DNA from: JAJDXO01 sp964620095
GTDB taxonomy: Bacteria > Pseudomonadota > Alphaproteobacteria > Rhodospirillales > UBA2165
Direction: 5' to 3'
Assembly: GCA_964620095.1 (NCBI GenBank)
Contig: CAZUGT010000234.1
Coordinates: 1-10,132 of the forward strand
Length of the DNA: 10,132 nt
A program made the translations under genes and the position numbers. The notes beneath the pieces were generated by a model that was not told the origin of the DNA, did not search any database, and saw only the letters and a list, made by a program, of their open reading frames with translations. This document shows positions 1 to 6,982 of the stretch, in pieces. The stretch's first letter is position 1; each line of letters begins with the position of its first letter.

Positions 1-1377
1 ACCCTTCAGCGGCGCATCGCCGGTCATCCGAGCCCACCATCCCTTGATCGGCCCCGACAGCGGCCGGAGGTTCATCATCAGGTCCTGGTAGCCGCCCTTC
101 AGCGCTCCCGCGCGGAAGCGCCAGATCATGAGCGCGAAGAGGCCGAGCGCGCCGGTCCACTGGATCGCCGCCACCGCCGGCGAGTCCGACGCATCGAGAT
201 TGACCGCGAGCGACAGTCCGAAGGCGAGCATCAGGAGATCGACGGCGATGCCGAGAGCCACCGTCACGGCGATGACCGAGCCGACATAGACCGAAGCGAA
301 TCGCGCGCCGAACTGGCTGGCGACGATGGCGATGGTCCCGGTGTTGGTCGCGGGCCCCGTCATCAGGAACACGAGCGCCGCCCCCGGGCTGAATCCCTTG
401 GCGACGAGCGCCGCGGCGATGGGCGTGCTGGCCGAGGCGCAGATGTAGAGCGGAATCCCCACCAGCACCATGACGGGATAGGCCAGCCAGCGGGCGTACT
501 CGTAGGCCATGAGGTTGTCGGGAATGGCGAGGAAGAGCACCCCGCCCAGGATCACGCCGACCAGCAGGGCGAACAGGATGTCGTCGGCCACCTCGACGAA
601 GCCGTAGCGCAGGATGTGCTTGCAGACGATGGTGAAGGAGAGGCCGCTGAGGTCCCGCCCGTCTTCGTCCTCCTGCGCCGGCGCGGGTTCGGGAATCGAG
701 AGGAACTCGCGGTAGAAATCGGGTTTGACCCAGGTCATGGACCGGGCCGAGCCGATGCCCTCGTTCAGGCGGCCCAGCCAGGTGACGAAGAACGACCTCA
801 GGATGCCGGGGCTGATGTAGCAGTCGTCGTCGCCCGGTATCAGGGTCTTGTGGTCGTGGTCGTGATCGTGATCATGGCCGTGATGATCGTGGTCGTGGTC
901 GTGGTCATGGTCGTGGCCGTGGTCATGGCCATCGGCGGCGGGCTCGGGTTCCGTCGCGTCGCCGTCCCGGATCATCCCGATGCAGAAAATTCCTGCCATC
1001 ACGCCGGTGATGAAACTGATGACCGGCCGGACCACGGCCGCCACGGGCCCGAAAAAGGCGTTGGTGACCAGGATCGAATCGGCGCCGGTCTCGGGCGCCG
1101 TGATCAGGAACGACATGCATGCCGAGCGCGACGCTCCCTTGCGCCGCATTTCCGCCACCACCGGAACCACGGAACAGCTGCAAAGCGGCATCGGCACGCC
1201 GATCGCCGAACTGGAGGCGACGGACTTGAGGCTGTCCCGGCGCAGCCACCGCAGGACGGCGTCCCGCGATATGAAAACATGGATCAATCCCGCCAGGAAC
1301 AGGCCGAGCAGCAGCATCGGCCCCAGCAGGAGAAACGAGTTCCACAGGAAATCGAGGAAAATAATCAATTGATCCAT
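1..1377 (-). CDS. Cu/Zn-type efflux permease (SO_0444/ArsP_1 family), 3' end beyond window
   Basis: 459 codons are visible and the frame is still open at the left edge, so the C-terminus is missing. The protein is an inner-membrane permease of the ArsP_1/DUF318 type, whose SO_0444 branch is associated with copper/zinc efflux. The first half has hydrophobic segments and the motif 'PLCSCSVVPV' (C66, C68); the second half repeats the fold with 'PLYICASASTPIAAALVAKG' (C313) and 'GPATNTGTI', as expected of the two-repeat architecture. Residues 151-176 between the halves contain 14 His, 10 Asp and 2 Gly, a likely cytoplasmic metal-binding loop. The start is the ATG at 1377, with GAGGAAAG about six bases upstream; an ATG 47 bases upstream is out of frame. 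Upstream lies a 619-bp gap, so the gene is the first of any transcript. Metal specificity (Cu, Zn or As) cannot be read from the sequence. The family call is firm from the motifs; the substrate is inferred. Confidence 0.88.
   Translation of the reverse strand, partial: MDQLIIFLDFLWNSFLLLGPMLLLGLFLAGLIHVFISRDAVLRWLRRDSLKSVASSSAIGVPMPLCSCSVVPVVAEMRRKGASRSACMSFLITAPETGADSILVTNAFFGPVAAVVRPVISFITGVMAGIFCIGMIRDGDATEPEPAADGHDHGHDHDHDHDHDHHGHDHDHDHDHKTLIPGDDDCYISPGILRSFFVTWLGRLNEGIGSARSMTWVKPDFYREFLSIPEPAPAQEDEDGRDLSGLSFTIVCKHILRYGFVEVADDILFALLVGVILGGVLFLAIPDNLMAYEYARWLAYPVMVLVGIPLYICASASTPIAAALVAKGFSPGAALVFLMTGPATNTGTIAIVASQFGARFASVYVGSVIAVTVALGIAVDLLMLAFGLSLAVNLDASDSPAVAAIQWTGALGLFALMIWRFRAGALKGGYQDLMMNLRPLSGPIKGWWARMTGDAPLKG
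850..927 (-). repeat. His/Asp codon repeat inside the permease loop
   Basis: Twenty-six consecutive codons encode alternating His and Asp with two Gly and one His-His step (residues 151-176 of the permease). On the plus strand it reads as a GTGGTC/ATGGTC-rich low-complexity tract. Both CAC/CAT and GAC/GAT codons are used, so the peptide pattern is kept while the DNA repeat is imperfect, which points to selection on the protein. The likely role is metal binding next to the transport path. Confidence 0.85.
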
Positions 1378-1808
1378 GGCGCTTTCCTCGTTGCCCGTCG
1401 CAAGCCGGGGAATTTCGCCACCATGCCGACTCCAGCCCAATCGAAATCAAGAGACGTCGCGTCTATCGACTACTTTACCTTGCAATCACAATATTTCCAG
1501 AAATTAAACAGTAAACCGAAATATTCCATGAATAAAACAATATAACATTTCTAATAACTAAATGATATTATATTACACTTCGGTCAATCCCGCGGCCGAG
1601 ACCCCTCGGGATGCACTCTTTCCCGGTCACGATGAACGCTGCTGGAAGCGTCGGCACCATGGTTCCTGGCGGGTGCAAATATGCCGCCGCGCGCGGTGGA
1701 GACCGCGAGGAATAAAATACGATGTAGTTCCAAACGCTTGGTCAAGCCGATGATCGACCGGTGTCTGCGAGGGCGGGCGCCGTCGGAATATTACCGCATT
1801 GCGTATAG
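1378..1808. other. Gene-free gap with AT-rich dip, possible permease promoter region
   Basis: No credible gene is seen on either strand. About 1465-1580 is much richer in A/T than the rest of the window. It contains 8-bp inverted arms AATATTTC (1490-1497) and GAAATATT (1518-1525). The permease on the minus strand must be transcribed from this side. On the minus strand TTGTGA followed after 16 bases by TCGATA is a weak -35/-10 pair, too weak to call. The part from 1580 to 1808 is GC-richer and shows no recognisable product; the short open frames there lack ribosome sites and family-like motifs. Confidence 0.5.
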
Positions 1809-1925
1809 TCACTCGCGCTCGGCCAGAAGCGCCAGGAGAGGCGGGTTGATGTACAGGTTCAGGACGCGTCCGGTCCGGCCGTTTCCGTCGGCACGTGTTC
1901 CGAACATGTCGATCTCATCGACACT
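1809..1925 (-). pseudogene. Remnant with a Fic-like motif
   Basis: On the minus strand an open stretch between two stops (TGA at 1926-1928 and TGA at 1809-1811) reads ...'DGNGRTGRVLNLYINPP'... and ends 'LLALLAERE'. The string DGNGRTGR matches the core of the Fic motif, HxFx(D/E)GNGRxxR, whose residues bind the nucleotide phosphates in AMP-transferring Fic enzymes. The catalytic His expected a few residues before the Asp is absent (the region reads 'IDMFGTRADGNG'), and the frame is closed by a stop only some 15 codons earlier. There is no start codon with a ribosome site and the piece has 38 codons against roughly 200 or more for a Fic protein. It is best read as a dead fragment. The match is one short motif, so chance cannot be excluded. 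Confidence 0.4.
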
Positions 1926-1969
1926 TCACTCCAACGTGTCGATGTAAATGGATTATATCGACACGTTGG
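1907..1969. promoter_or_regulatory. Two palindromes built from four TGTCGAT half-sites
   Basis: TGTCGAT occurs at 1907-1913 and 1937-1943 and its reverse complement ATCGACA at 1917-1923 and 1957-1963. The first pair forms a 7-3-7 palindrome. The second pair extends to a perfect 13-bp inverted repeat, CCAACGTGTCGAT (1931-1943) with its complement at 1957-1969, and three further pairs inside after one G-T. The arrangement looks like an operator bound by a dimeric regulator. It lies 28 bases after the tauD-like stop, so the long palindrome could alternatively act as a transcription stop for that gene, but no T-run follows on the minus strand. Confidence 0.45.
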
Positions 1970-1996
1970 GCCCGGCAAGCAGATGGGCAGGCCCCA

Positions 1997-2854
1997 TCAC
2001 ACGGGCTTGTCGCCCTTGATGACGACCCGGTGCATCAGCCGATGCTCCGAATAATCGAACAGCGCGTAGTGGAGGCTCAGGCGGTTGTCCCACACGGCGA
2101 GGTCGTTGGTCTTCCATTTGTGGCGGTACTGGAACTCCGGCGTCCTGAGATGGTCGAACAGATACCTGAGCAGGTAGTCGCTCTCCCGCCGGTCCAGGTC
2201 CTTGATCAGGCTGGTCATGGATTCGTTGACGAACAATCCGCGCTTTCCCGTCTCGGGGTGCGTCCGGACCACCGGATGCAGGGCCGGACGGTATCTGGCC
2301 CGTTCGCCGGGATCGTAGATTCCGTAGTCGTTTTGCCACAGTTCGGGGCGCACGTGCTCGTCATAGGGCTGGTAGGAATCGTGATAGGCGTGGAGACCCT
2401 CGATATGGGCCTTCATCCGGTCCGAAAGCGCCTCGTAGGCCGCCACCGAGTTGACCCAAATGGTGTCTCCGCCCTCGGGCGGGATGTCGCGCGCATAAAG
2501 CGCCGTGCCCATGGAGGGTTTCTCCCGGCCGACGAAATCCGTATGCCACAGGTCGCGGGTGACATGGGGCGGGTTGTTCGCGTCGTACTCCAGAATGTCG
2601 ATTTCCGGCTCGCCCGGGTGCTTGTCGAAACCTGAGACCGATGCCGGCTGGAGATCCCCGAATCGCCGGGCGAAGGCGACGTGTTCCGCTTCGCTGAGCA
2701 CCTGATCCCGGAAAATGACCACGGTCCGGTCAAGCACGGCCGAGTGGATTTCATCGAACTGCTGGTTCGAGACGGGGCCCGCAAGATCGACCCCCTCGAT
2801 GATCGCGCCGCAAGAAGGCGACATTTCGTGCACGGTAATCGCTTGGTATTGCAT
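1997..2854 (-). CDS. TauD/TfdA-family 2-oxoglutarate-dependent dioxygenase
   Basis: The 285-aa product has the full length of TauD-type enzymes (E. coli TauD has 283). These soluble Fe(II) enzymes couple 2-oxoglutarate and O2 to hydroxylation of a substrate such as taurine, alkyl sulfonates or aryloxyacetates. The iron ligands are visible as H104 and D106 in 'LWHTDF' and H262 in 'SLHYA'. Arginines R272 and R276 in 'YSEHRLMHRVVIKGDKP' correspond to the 2-oxoglutarate- and sulfonate-contacting arginines of TauD, and T131 aligns with the cosubstrate Thr. The start is the ATG at 2854, with GGAG about nine bases upstream. It is divergent from the amidase gene with 209 bp between them. Family and catalytic competence are clear; the substrate is not, since no sulfonate transporter or sulfur genes are nearby. 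An aromatic or N-heterocyclic acid is as likely as taurine. Confidence 0.93.
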   Translation of the reverse strand: MQYQAITVHEMSPSCGAIIEGVDLAGPVSNQQFDEIHSAVLDRTVVIFRDQVLSEAEHVAFARRFGDLQPASVSGFDKHPGEPEIDILEYDANNPPHVTRDLWHTDFVGREKPSMGTALYARDIPPEGGDTIWVNSVAAYEALSDRMKAHIEGLHAYHDSYQPYDEHVRPELWQNDYGIYDPGERARYRPALHPVVRTHPETGKRGLFVNESMTSLIKDLDRRESDYLLRYLFDHLRTPEFQYRHKWKTNDLAVWDNRLSLHYALFDYSEHRLMHRVVIKGDKPV

Positions 2855-3063
2855 CGCGGGCGCGTCTCCGATGTTTATCCGGCCGGCGTTTGCGTCGGGC
2901 GGTTCGTTCCCGTAGTAAACACTGGAACTCCCTGAACAGTCGAGCCCCGATAGTGAAAAAGGCCGGATCAGGTCGCCCGGGTGGCCGGGCGCGATCTGCC
3001 GTACTACACTGCCGCCATATCGTCGAATATTGGGAATGGCGCGCGGCGCGCTCAGGAAGCCGG
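2855..3063. promoter_or_regulatory. Divergent intergenic region between dioxygenase and amidase
   Basis: This 209-bp space must hold the promoters of both divergent genes. One clear symmetric element is seen: CGCCCGG (2974-2980), four bases, CCGGGCG (2985-2991), a GC-rich 7-bp inverted repeat placed about 73 bases before the amidase start. No convincing -35/-10 pair could be chosen on either strand. A regulator-binding role is a guess from position. Confidence 0.3.
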
Positions 3064-3690
3064 ATGAACGACCTGGACGTCTATCAAAAGCAGAATTTCG
3101 GGAATTCGAGCGGGTTCGGCGACAGGCCGGCTCTCTTGATCGTCGATTTCGTCAACGGCTTTGCCGATCCGGACCGGTTCGGCGGCGGGAATATCGGCGA
3201 GGCCATTGCCGCCACCCGGGCCTTGCTGGCCTCGGCGCGCAAGGCGAAAATCCCGGTCGCGTTCACCCGCGTCGTTTATGCCGATGACGGTTCGGATGCC
3301 GGCGTGTTCTGCGACAAGGCGCCCGGACTGAAGAGCCTGACCGAGCACTCGGACTCCAGTCAGGTGGTGGATGCGCTGTCGCCCGTTGCCGGCGAGTACG
3401 TTCTCCGCAAGACCCAGCCGTCGGCCTTCTTCGGCACCGGCCTTGCCGCGTGGCTGACGAGCCGGCGGGTGGATACCGTGCTCGTGGCGGGATGCACCAC
3501 GTCGGGCTGCGTGCGGGCTTCGGTCGTCGATTCCATGAGCTACAACTTCCGCACAATCGTCGTCACCGATTGCGTCGGCGACCGGGCGCTCGAGCCCCAC
3601 GAGGCCAATCTGTTCGACATGGGCCAGAAGTATGCCGACCTGGTTTCGAGCGGCGACGTGATGGGCTACCTGGAGCGTTTTCCGATCTGA
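3064..3690 (+). CDS. Isochorismatase-fold amidase, N-carbamoylsarcosine/maleamate amidohydrolase type
   Basis: The 208-aa product is a cysteine hydrolase that cleaves small amides to acid plus ammonia. The family triad is present: D28 in 'LLIVDFVNGF', K116 in 'VLRKTQPSAF', and C149 in 'GCTTSGCVRASVVDS'. That last motif, with a Thr-rich turn before the nucleophile and an acidic residue after, is characteristic of the N-carbamoylsarcosine amidase and maleamate amidohydrolase (NicF) branch rather than true isochorismatases. The ATG at 3064 is preferred because AGGAAG lies four bases upstream; an in-frame extension to 2890 has no ribosome site. Its last codons (LERFPI) lie within the left arm of a palindromic repeat, so the C-terminal tail may have been supplied by that repeat. 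Nearby racemase-fold genes make a maleamate-like substrate attractive, but this is an inference. Confidence 0.9.
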   Translation: MNDLDVYQKQNFGNSSGFGDRPALLIVDFVNGFADPDRFGGGNIGEAIAATRALLASARKAKIPVAFTRVVYADDGSDAGVFCDKAPGLKSLTEHSDSSQVVDALSPVAGEYVLRKTQPSAFFGTGLAAWLTSRRVDTVLVAGCTTSGCVRASVVDSMSYNFRTIVVTDCVGDRALEPHEANLFDMGQKYADLVSSGDVMGYLERFPI

Positions 3691-3732
3691 TGGATTCTTT
3701 TTGGTTTTCAATCGCTTGATCGGAAAACGCTC
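3673..3732. repeat. Palindromic intergenic repeat overlapping the amidase stop
   Basis: A perfect 15-bp inverted repeat, GAGCGTTTTCCGATC at 3673-3687 and its reverse complement at 3718-3732, with a 30-base T-rich spacer. The left arm contains the last five sense codons of the amidase and the stop lies in the spacer. From memory, strings like 'AGAGCGTTTTCCGATCAAG' recur between genes in many Alphaproteobacteria; this could not be checked here. Confidence 0.7.
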
Positions 3733-3763
3733 TAGCCGGCGTCGCGGCCGGCTAGTGATTTTT
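3732..3763 (+). terminator. Terminator-like hairpin after the amidase
   Basis: CTAGCCGGC (3732-3740) and GCCGGCTAG (3747-3755) form a perfect 9-bp GC-rich stem with a six-base loop, followed by TGATTTTT. This fits an intrinsic terminator for the amidase transcript, 42 bases after its stop. The T-run is also part of the racemase-tail fragment described next, so the terminator may be partly accidental. Confidence 0.55.
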
Positions 3764-3787
3764 CAGCAGGGCGCCGATGCGCCTATC
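3752..3787 (-). pseudogene. 3' tail of a second, lost racemase gene
   Basis: On the minus strand the sequence reads 'RRIGALLKNH' then TAG, against 'FEAFGALLRNH' and TAG at the end of the intact racemase-fold gene at 4045. Over 25 bases (3752-3776 against 4045-4069) only three differ, and the stop codons coincide. The open frame is lost upstream in the repeat. The fragment is either the stump of a paralogous gene removed by deletion or a partial duplication of the neighbour's 3' end. Confidence 0.5.
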
Positions 3788-3789
3788 CA

Positions 3790-3965
3790 ACTATTCCCTC
3801 CCCCCTACGAGGGGGAGGGCTAGGGAGGGGGGGGATGCAAGCGGTGCGGCACAAGGTCCCCCCCACCCTCGACGCCCGGCTATCGCCGGCCGTCTCGACC
3901 TCCCCCTCCAGGGGGGAGGTGGACCAATCCACCTGTTCCCTACTCGAGGCTGGGTGAGGGGAATC
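3790..3965. repeat. G/C-skewed hairpin repeat element
   Basis: The stretch alternates C-rich and G-rich blocks that fold back. CCCTCCCCC (3796-3804) pairs with GGGGGAGGG (3811-3819), and ACCTCCCCC (3898-3906) with GGGGGAGGT (3912-3920). The right end 'GCTGGGTGAGGGG' (about 3950-3962) matches the right end of the element at 8286-8424, so the two belong to one family. No coding frame with family-like content is present. The remaining gap to 4044 shows no further feature. Confidence 0.65.
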
Positions 3966-4044
3966 TTGTGTTGCACCGCGACAAGGAATCAACTCAGGCC
4001 AACCAAGGACATCCCCTTTCGATTCACAATTGAGTCATCTCGCC

Positions 4045-4818
4045 CTAGTGATTTCTCAGCAAAGCGCCGAACGCCTCGAACCGGTCGCCGATCCCGGCGG
4101 CCCTCAGGGTCGCCCAGAACGTGGCCTGGTTGCTGGTGACGACCGGTTTTCCGAGCCTGTCCTCGAGTTCCGGGATAAGCCCCAGCACCGGAAAGTCCGT
4201 GCACGATACGACCAGGAGGTCGGCGTCCCCGGTGTCCGAATTGACGGCGTGCCCGGCGATTTCGTCCCGGTCCGTGCGGGCGATCCGGACGTAATCCTCA
4301 GGCCCGTCCGCGCCGATGCCGAGGCCGGCGATGTTGGTCACATGGAAGCCGGCGCCCGTGAAGAACCGGGCCTCATGCTCGTTCAATGCGTCGTGGTACG
4401 GGGTGGCGATGGCGATCCTCTCCGCGCCGAGGACGCCGGCCGCGGCCGCCAATGACGCGGCGGTGGTCACACAGGGAACGCCTGATATCCCGCCCATGAA
4501 GTCGCCGAGTTCCGATATGGGTTGAACCATGGAACCGGCGGTGCAGCCGTAGGCGATGGCGTCGAGACCGGCCTCGGCCAGATATCCGGTCGCCCGCTCG
4601 ATATCCGCGTACAGATGCCGCTTGCCTTCCTCACCGGAAGCGCCGTCGTGAAGCGGCATGCGGGTCGCGTGGACCGAGACGCCTTCCGGCGCCATCAGGT
4701 TCCACTCCGCTTCGTTCACCGTGTTGGTAGGCGGGACGATCACGCCGATCTTCGCCCGCCAGCCGTAAGCCGTGGGGTGGCGGGCGCCGGCGCCCGGGTC
4801 GTCCATTTGGCCGTCCAT
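4045..4818 (-). CDS. Maleate isomerase / Asp-Glu racemase-fold enzyme with both catalytic cysteines
   Basis: The 257-aa product belongs to the Asp/Glu racemase superfamily, in the maleate cis-trans isomerase and arylmalonate decarboxylase branch. The N-terminal 'IGVIVPPTNTVNEAE' carries the conserved Asn (N32). C92 in 'AYGCTAGS' and C206 in 'VVSCTDFPVLG' are the paired cysteines expected of maleate isomerase, where one attacks the double bond and the other completes the cycle. It is the last gene of a minus-strand operon, starting six bases after the stop of the lyase gene, so translation is probably coupled. The ATG at 4818 is used; the ATG at 4806 is a possible alternative and neither has a strong ribosome site. 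Likely substrates are maleate or an alkyl-substituted maleate; racemisation of a hydroxy- or amino-dicarboxylate is the main alternative. It is a cytosolic enzyme. Confidence 0.88.
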   Translation of the reverse strand: MDGQMDDPGAGARHPTAYGWRAKIGVIVPPTNTVNEAEWNLMAPEGVSVHATRMPLHDGASGEEGKRHLYADIERATGYLAEAGLDAIAYGCTAGSMVQPISELGDFMGGISGVPCVTTAASLAAAAGVLGAERIAIATPYHDALNEHEARFFTGAGFHVTNIAGLGIGADGPEDYVRIARTDRDEIAGHAVNSDTGDADLLVVSCTDFPVLGLIPELEDRLGKPVVTSNQATFWATLRAAGIGDRFEAFGALLRNH

Positions 4819-4824
4819 TGCCGC

Positions 4825-5763
4825 TTACCCGGCCGCCTGTTTCGCGACCTCGGGGAAAAGACCGGCTTTCATGACCTGACCCGGCAGCGGTTCGTCGAAG
4901 AAGCCTTCCGTCCATCTGGCCACGCCGATGAGCGCATCGAGATCGATGCCGGTCTCGTAGCCCATGTTGCGCAGCATGAAGCACAAATCCTCGGTGGCGA
5001 TATTGCCCGTCGCCGCCGGCGCGAAAGGGCAGCCGCCGAGGCCGCCGACGGACGCGTCGAGGAAATCCGCGCCCAAACCCGCGGCCATGGCCGCGTTGGC
5101 AAATCCGGTATTCCGGGTGTTATGGAGATGATATCCGATCCTGGTTTCCTCGCCGGCGGCGTCCGCGATCATCGGATGGAGTTCCATCAATTGGGTCGGA
5201 ACGGCGGAGCCGATGGTGTCCGCGAGGCCGATTTCCTCCACGCCTCTTTCGGCGAGGCGGCCCGCGATGTCGGCGACCCTGCCCGGTGCGACGGCGCCCT
5301 CGAAGGGGCAGCCGAACGCCGCCCCGATGACCCCGGACAGGCGAATGCCGGCGGCCCGGACCGGCTCGGCGACCGCATCGAATCCGTCGAGGGTCTCGGA
5401 GATTGACGCCCCTTGGTTCTTTCGGTTGAAGGTTTCGCTGGCGACGACGACGAAGCGAACCTCGTCCACCTCGGCGGCGATCGCCCGCTCGGCGCCCCTG
5501 GCATTGAGGGCAAGTCCGGCAATCCGGACATTCTTCGAGCGGTCGATCCCCTCGACGACCGCCTCCGCATCGGCCATCTGCGGGACCCGCTTGGGGTTGA
5601 CGAAGCTGACCGCCTCGATCCGCTGGAGCCCGGCGCCGATCAGCCGGTTGATCAATTCGACACGCTCGCCGACGCTCCACAGGCGCTCTTCGCTTTGCAG
5701 GCCATCCCGCGGGCCGACATCGCAAATCTCGATGGTTCGGTCGGCGTCAGATGATGCCGTCAT
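4825..5763 (-). CDS. Hydroxymethylglutaryl-CoA lyase-like enzyme
   Basis: The 312-aa product has the length and motifs of HMG-CoA lyase, a TIM-barrel enzyme that splits a 3-hydroxy-3-methyl acyl-CoA into acetyl-CoA and a keto acid. Visible features are R19 and D20 in 'VGPRDGLQ', the metal-binding H212 and H214 in 'YHLHNTRNTG', and the signature loop 'SVGGLGGCPFAPAATGN' with C245 and N254. The start is the ATG at 5763, preceded by GGAGG. It overlaps the 3' end of the CoA-transferase gene by 17 bases and is followed by the racemase-fold gene, so all three are one transcript. The pairing with a family III CoA-transferase suggests the substrate enters as a free acid, for example 3-hydroxy-3-methylglutarate or citramalate, and is activated before cleavage. 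True HMG-CoA lyase of leucine catabolism is less likely because no leucine-pathway genes are near. Confidence 0.92.
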   Translation of the reverse strand: MTASSDADRTIEICDVGPRDGLQSEERLWSVGERVELINRLIGAGLQRIEAVSFVNPKRVPQMADAEAVVEGIDRSKNVRIAGLALNARGAERAIAAEVDEVRFVVVASETFNRKNQGASISETLDGFDAVAEPVRAAGIRLSGVIGAAFGCPFEGAVAPGRVADIAGRLAERGVEEIGLADTIGSAVPTQLMELHPMIADAAGEETRIGYHLHNTRNTGFANAAMAAGLGADFLDASVGGLGGCPFAPAATGNIATEDLCFMLRNMGYETGIDLDALIGVARWTEGFFDEPLPGQVMKAGLFPEVAKQAAG

Positions 5764-6982
5764 GCCTCAAATCCTCCAGCTCCCGGGCGCTCATCCCGAG
5801 CAGGCCGCCGTAGATTTCTTCATTATGGCTGCCGACGTCGGGCGGGCCAAGCCACGCCACGGCGCCGTCGCTCTCGGAGAACTTGGGCGCCGTGCCGGGG
5901 ATCGCAAGGCCGTCCAGTTCCTCGTCCTCGAATTGCCGGACCATGCCGCGCGCCCGGAAGTGCGGGTCCTCGGCGATGTCGCCGATGGTGTAGATGGGGC
6001 CGACGACGACGCCGTGCTCGTCCAATTGCCTGTCGAGCTCCTGCGCCGTCTTGGTCCGAGTCCACTCCCCGATCAGGGCGTCGAGTTCGGCCGCGTTTTC
6101 TCCGCGGGCCTTGTGATCCACGTATTTCGGATCCTGGGCCAGCTCGGGCCGGCCCATCGCCGCGCAGAGCCGGCGGAACATGGCGTCTATGTTGGCGGCG
6201 ATGACGACGTATTTCCCTTCCTTGGTCGGGTAGATGTTCGACGGCGCGACGTTGGCGAGCCCGGTGCCGCTCGGTGAACGGATGATGCCGAGCTTGTCGA
6301 ATTCCGGCAGGGCGCTTTCCATGAGCGTGAAGCAGGACTCGGTGATGGCCGCGTCGACGACCTGGCCCTTGCCGCCGCCCAGCGCGTCCCGCCAATAGAG
6401 CGCCATCAGTATCCCTTGCGCGCAGAACATGCCGGTCAGGGTGTCGCCGAGGGAAATGCCGGCGCGCGGCGGCGGCTGATCGGGAAATCCATTGATGTAG
6501 CGAAGCCCGCCCATGGCCTCGCCGACGCTGGCGAATCCGGGACGGTCGGCATAGGGCCCCGTCTGGCCGAAACCGGATACCCGGCCGATGACCAGCCCCG
6601 GATTTATGGCGTGAAGGTCATCGGGGCCGAGGCCCCATTTCTCGAGCGTGCCGGGCTTGAAGTTCTCGACCAGAACGTCCGCGGACTCGACCAGGCGTTT
6701 GATGAGAGCCTGTCCACGCTCGTCCTTGAGGTTCGCGGTCACGGACTTCTTGTTGCGGCCCAGAACCGGCCACCAAAGGCATCTGCCGTTGTAGCGATGG
6801 TGTCCCCATTCGCGCATGGGGTCGCCGCCGCCCGGGGATTCCACCTTGATGACCTCGGCGCCGAAATCGGCCAGCCGGGAGCCGGTGAACGGTCCCGCCA
6901 GCAATTGACCCATCTCTATGACCCGCACCCCGGCGAGCGGGCCTTCGAGCCTGGGGTCGCGTTCGTCGGTCGGAACGGGCAT
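5747..6982 (-). CDS. CaiB/BaiF family III CoA-transferase
   Basis: This first full gene of the minus-strand operon encodes 411 aa, the normal family size. Family III enzymes move CoA between carboxylic acids through an aspartyl-CoA thioester; the catalytic Asp is D180 in 'GISLGDTLTG'. Other family landmarks are 'VIEMGQLLAGPFTG' near the N-terminus, 'LADFGAEVIKVESP', 'LGRNKKSVTANLK' and 'VLVENFKPGTLEKWGL'. The ATG at 6982 is chosen: TTGGAGAC lies about seven bases upstream, and the stop of a small upstream frame overlaps it as TGATG. An in-frame TTG at 7021 would add 13 residues without a ribosome site. Its substrate is probably the free acid later split by the lyase gene that overlaps it, with succinyl-CoA or acetyl-CoA as donor; that is inference from the pairing. 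Confidence 0.93.
   Translation of the reverse strand: MPVPTDERDPRLEGPLAGVRVIEMGQLLAGPFTGSRLADFGAEVIKVESPGGGDPMREWGHHRYNGRCLWWPVLGRNKKSVTANLKDERGQALIKRLVESADVLVENFKPGTLEKWGLGPDDLHAINPGLVIGRVSGFGQTGPYADRPGFASVGEAMGGLRYINGFPDQPPPRAGISLGDTLTGMFCAQGILMALYWRDALGGGKGQVVDAAITESCFTLMESALPEFDKLGIIRSPSGTGLANVAPSNIYPTKEGKYVVIAANIDAMFRRLCAAMGRPELAQDPKYVDHKARGENAAELDALIGEWTRTKTAQELDRQLDEHGVVVGPIYTIGDIAEDPHFRARGMVRQFEDEELDGLAIPGTAPKFSESDGAVAWLGPPDVGSHNEEIYGGLLGMSARELEDLRHDGII

Noticed and set aside
616..1545. Long plus-strand open frame across the permease gene
   Set aside because: It is the antisense of the His/Asp tract and membrane segments; its translation is low-complexity Val/Met runs, and the minus strand carries clear permease motifs.
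4522..6277. Plus-strand open frames opposite the lyase and CoA-transferase
   Set aside because: GC-rich antisense frames without motifs; the minus-strand genes have complete catalytic signatures and overlapping operon structure.
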